The notes under the pieces are model-generated. The model was not told the origin of the DNA. It did no database searches and was given only the letters and a program-made list of their open reading frames with translations. A stretch of 64,000 bases of DNA from the NCBI GenBank assembly GCA_030651695.1, contig JAUSCD010000035.1, forward strand, positions 124,001 to 188,000. Reading direction: 5' to 3'. Below are positions 62,138 to 64,000 of this stretch, in pieces. Position 1 is the stretch's first letter, and each line of letters opens with the position of its first letter. The translations under genes were made by a program, and so were the position numbers. The stretch comes from Pseudohongiella sp. (GTDB lineage: Bacteria; Pseudomonadota; Gammaproteobacteria; Pseudomonadales; Pseudohongiellaceae).

Positions 62138-64000
62138 CTACTCCTGAAGATCGATTTCGTTAGCAAGTTGCCTGAGCAGTTCCGACCGATCCGGTTTTGC
62201 CGTAATAGCAGTGCCATGTGTCTCATGTAACGGCTGCAGAGCCTGCAACTGAAGCAGCAACTCGCGGGCCATCACAGTAATATTCGGATAATCCAGAATC
62301 AGCGTGGACTTCAACTTAAGGCCCAGCGCAGACTCCAGTTTTTTGCGCATTTCGAGTGACGCAAGCGAGTCGATGCCCATGTCGAGGAAACCGGTATCGA
62401 AGTCGATGCGGTCCTTGCCACCAGGGTTTGTCATATCAGCGACGAGGCCAGCCAGATAATTCTGTAACAACTCTCCTGCAGCCCTTTGACTCAACGCCAG
62501 CAACTCTGTGGCGAAGGCCGGTTGTTTGAGCCGGGCAGTCTGCACCGATGCCAACTTGTTAGCCGTTGCAACTCCACCTGAACTGATAACACCGCTTGCA
62601 TGAGCTGGAAAGAATCCTGCTGCACCGGGCAATTCTGCGAGCTTGTTGGTATCTGCTGCCAGAATAGCGATCTCACTGACAGCAGGATTTGCAAGATAAC
62701 GGCCAAGCAGACTGAAGCCTGTATCAACGGTAAGAAAGCCGTACCCTGTGCTGCTGATTCGCGCCAGGTGACTTTCGTTTAGCGTTGCTGTCATGCCGGT
62801 CTGATTCCAGGGACCCCACGCTACGCTGATTGTGTGACAACCGCTGCCTGAGTATTGATTGGCAAGGCTGTCAAGAGCCGCGTTGGAAGCACAGTAGTTG
62901 CTCTGGCCAGCGCCGCCGAGCCAGCCTGCAATAGAGGAATAATAAACGATGTATCTCGGCTTGAGCGCTTCAAACGCCTTCTGCAGATTGATGGCCGCCA
63001 CAGCTTTCGCCTGCATCAGCGCGGAAAAATCATCGTCTTGCAGCGAGGCAACAAGCCCGTCACGGCGAACGCCTGCGGCATGTATGATGGTTTCCACCGG
63101 CGCCAGCTGCTCTGCTCTTGCCGCTAATGCAGCAACCTGCCCGTAATCACTGACATCGCACTGACAGACCTCTGTACGCGCTCCTTGCTCTTCCAGTGTG
63201 GCGAGAACGGCTTCTGCCTCCTTTGAAGCAGAGGAGCGGCCCGCAAGCAGGAAGTTGCGTGCACCACGCCAGAACATCCACTGAACAGTGAGCAGACCAA
63301 GGCCGCCCAGTCCACCGGTGATGACTTGCAGCTTGTCAGCCGCAAAACTGATCTCCGCAGAGCCGGGGATCAACACTTCAGCTTTCAGTGTGTACACGGC
63401 ACCGGCCTGAATGCGCAACCTGAGCCCGGAATCCACAACCGTGTTCAACAAACCCAGCAGCGCGTGAACACTGCCCGGCTCCTGGTCCATTTCCACTGCG
63501 CGGATATTCCAGTCCTGCAGTTCGTGCGCCGCCGCTACAGCCTGAACAGCAAGCGCGGAACGGCTTGCTACCGTGAGCACAGCAGAAGACTTGTCAGCAG
63601 GCACCCCACCAGGGGGCTGCGTCAATGCAGTCACCACAAGAATCTGGCTGACTGTTGCCGGGCTGGATTGAAGCGAAGCGAGGAAACGGTTCAACGCCGC
63701 ACAGGACTGTGCATCACTGGCGCCACGCGTGGAGGCGTCATCCATGCGATCAACATAAATAAGCGGCAGGCGACTGTCAGGCTTTTCCGCTACAACCAGT
63801 TGCTCTATCAGTAACGGTTCGACACCGGCGCTGCGCAGCTGGGCAGCAAGCCGTTTCACATCTTCAGCATTACCTGCCAGCCATACGCTGTCGACTGCGT
63901 CCGCGAGCTCAACAGCAGATCTGCCGCTGTTTCTGTTGCCACTTTCTCTGACCTCCCAATGACGGGTAAACAGCCTTGGCAACAAACCAGGGCTCCTGGT
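62138..64000 (-). CDS. Type I PKS, C-terminal part: KR-ACP (5' end outside window)
   Basis: About 620 residues are visible and the frame is open at the right edge. The first part (AVELADAVDSVWLAGNAEDV onward) is the structural half of a split ketoreductase. The catalytic half has the NADPH site ITGGLGGLGLL, then IHAAGVRRDGLV, and the active-site set YYSSIAGWLGGAGQSNYCASN (Ser, Tyr, Asn present). The retained Asp of the LDD-type motif and the absence of Trp eight residues before Tyr suggest a B-type KR, giving a D-hydroxyl. No DH or ER is seen in the visible part. An ACP follows with Ser in MGIDSLASLE. This module acts before the KS-AT protein. Its start codon, KS and AT must lie upstream. Confidence 0.92.
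   Translation of the reverse strand, partial: TRSPGLLPRLFTRHWEVRESGNRNSGRSAVELADAVDSVWLAGNAEDVKRLAAQLRSAGVEPLLIEQLVVAEKPDSRLPLIYVDRMDDASTRGASDAQSCAALNRFLASLQSSPATVSQILVVTALTQPPGGVPADKSSAVLTVASRSALAVQAVAAAHELQDWNIRAVEMDQEPGSVHALLGLLNTVVDSGLRLRIQAGAVYTLKAEVLIPGSAEISFAADKLQVITGGLGGLGLLTVQWMFWRGARNFLLAGRSSASKEAEAVLATLEEQGARTEVCQCDVSDYGQVAALAARAEQLAPVETIIHAAGVRRDGLVASLQDDDFSALMQAKAVAAINLQKAFEALKPRYIVYYSSIAGWLGGAGQSNYCASNAALDSLANQYSGSGCHTISVAWGPWNQTGMTATLNESHLARISSTGYGFLTVDTGFSLLGRYLANPAVSEIAILAADTNKLAELPGAAGFFPAHASGVISSGGVATANKLASVQTARLKQPAFATELLALSQRAAGELLQNYLAGLVADMTNPGGKDRIDFDTGFLDMGIDSLASLEMRKKLESALGLKLKSTLILDYPNITVMARELLLQLQALQPLHETHGTAITAKPDRSELLRQLANEIDLQE

Noticed and set aside
1-64000. 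tRNA, rRNA, CRISPR, prophage or insertion-sequence genes
   Set aside because: None were recognised when scanning both strands; a tRNAscan or IS search would be needed to exclude small or degenerate copies.

Overview
The window looks chromosomal and gammaproteobacterial. Base composition appears to be in the mid-50s % GC (estimated by eye, not counted). Supporting genes are an HAE1-like RND pump, MltB- and MltD-type lytic transglycosylases, a PanP-type aspartate decarboxylase and a bacterial tRNA-queuosine mannosyltransferase homologue. I saw no rRNA, tRNA, CRISPR array, phage gene or transposase gene.

Layout. (1) 1-2021: 3' part of an RND efflux permease on the + strand, closed by a strong palindromic terminator. 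(2) 17432 down to 2379: eight minus-strand genes, mostly touching or overlapping. In transcription order they are DUF4175, VWA/GATase-like, caspase-like, TPR plus HEXXH metalloprotease-like, DUF4159, MoxR ATPase, DUF58 and BatA-like VWA. This is a complete example of a widespread but poorly understood MoxR/VWA envelope system, and its caspase-like protein has no cysteine where the catalytic one should be. (3) 17.6-27.0 kb: housekeeping and metabolic genes (Nudix, GST, acyl-CoA synthetase, QTMAN, two lytic transglycosylases, panP). (4) 27.0-29.4 kb: palindromic repeats, an outer-membrane barrel, a tiny membrane protein and a DUF697 protein. (5) 29.5-64.0 kb: a hybrid PKS/NRPS cluster, all on the minus strand, running off the right edge.

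The cluster is the highlight. In transcription order it has a PKS ending in KR-ACP (5' end outside the window), then 3-hydroxyacyl-CoA dehydrogenase, small ACP, acyl-CoA dehydrogenase and FkbH. This is the FkbK/J/I/H set that makes hydroxymalonyl-ACP from a glycolytic precursor, with no O-methyltransferase seen. Next come a KS-AT protein, a 3324-residue protein (ACP-aminotransferase-C-A-PCP-E-C-A-PCP), a 4306-residue protein (C-A-PCP-E-C-FkbH-PCP-C-A-PCP-E), a secreted S12-family serine hydrolase and an alpha/beta hydrolase. Read co-linearly, it should make an acyl chain carrying a beta-amino (possibly alpha-hydroxy-beta-amino) unit. This is followed by an unassigned D-residue, Thr, a D-configured branched aliphatic residue, a glycerate unit and a D-aromatic (Tyr-like) residue. 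FkbH chemistry is therefore used twice: free-standing for a PKS extender, and fused inside the NRPS as an A-domain replacement. The assembly line ends in an epimerase-type domain with no thioesterase, which leaves the two adjacent hydrolases as candidates for release or maturation.

Family calls rest on motifs read directly from the sequence. Substrate and product statements are inference.
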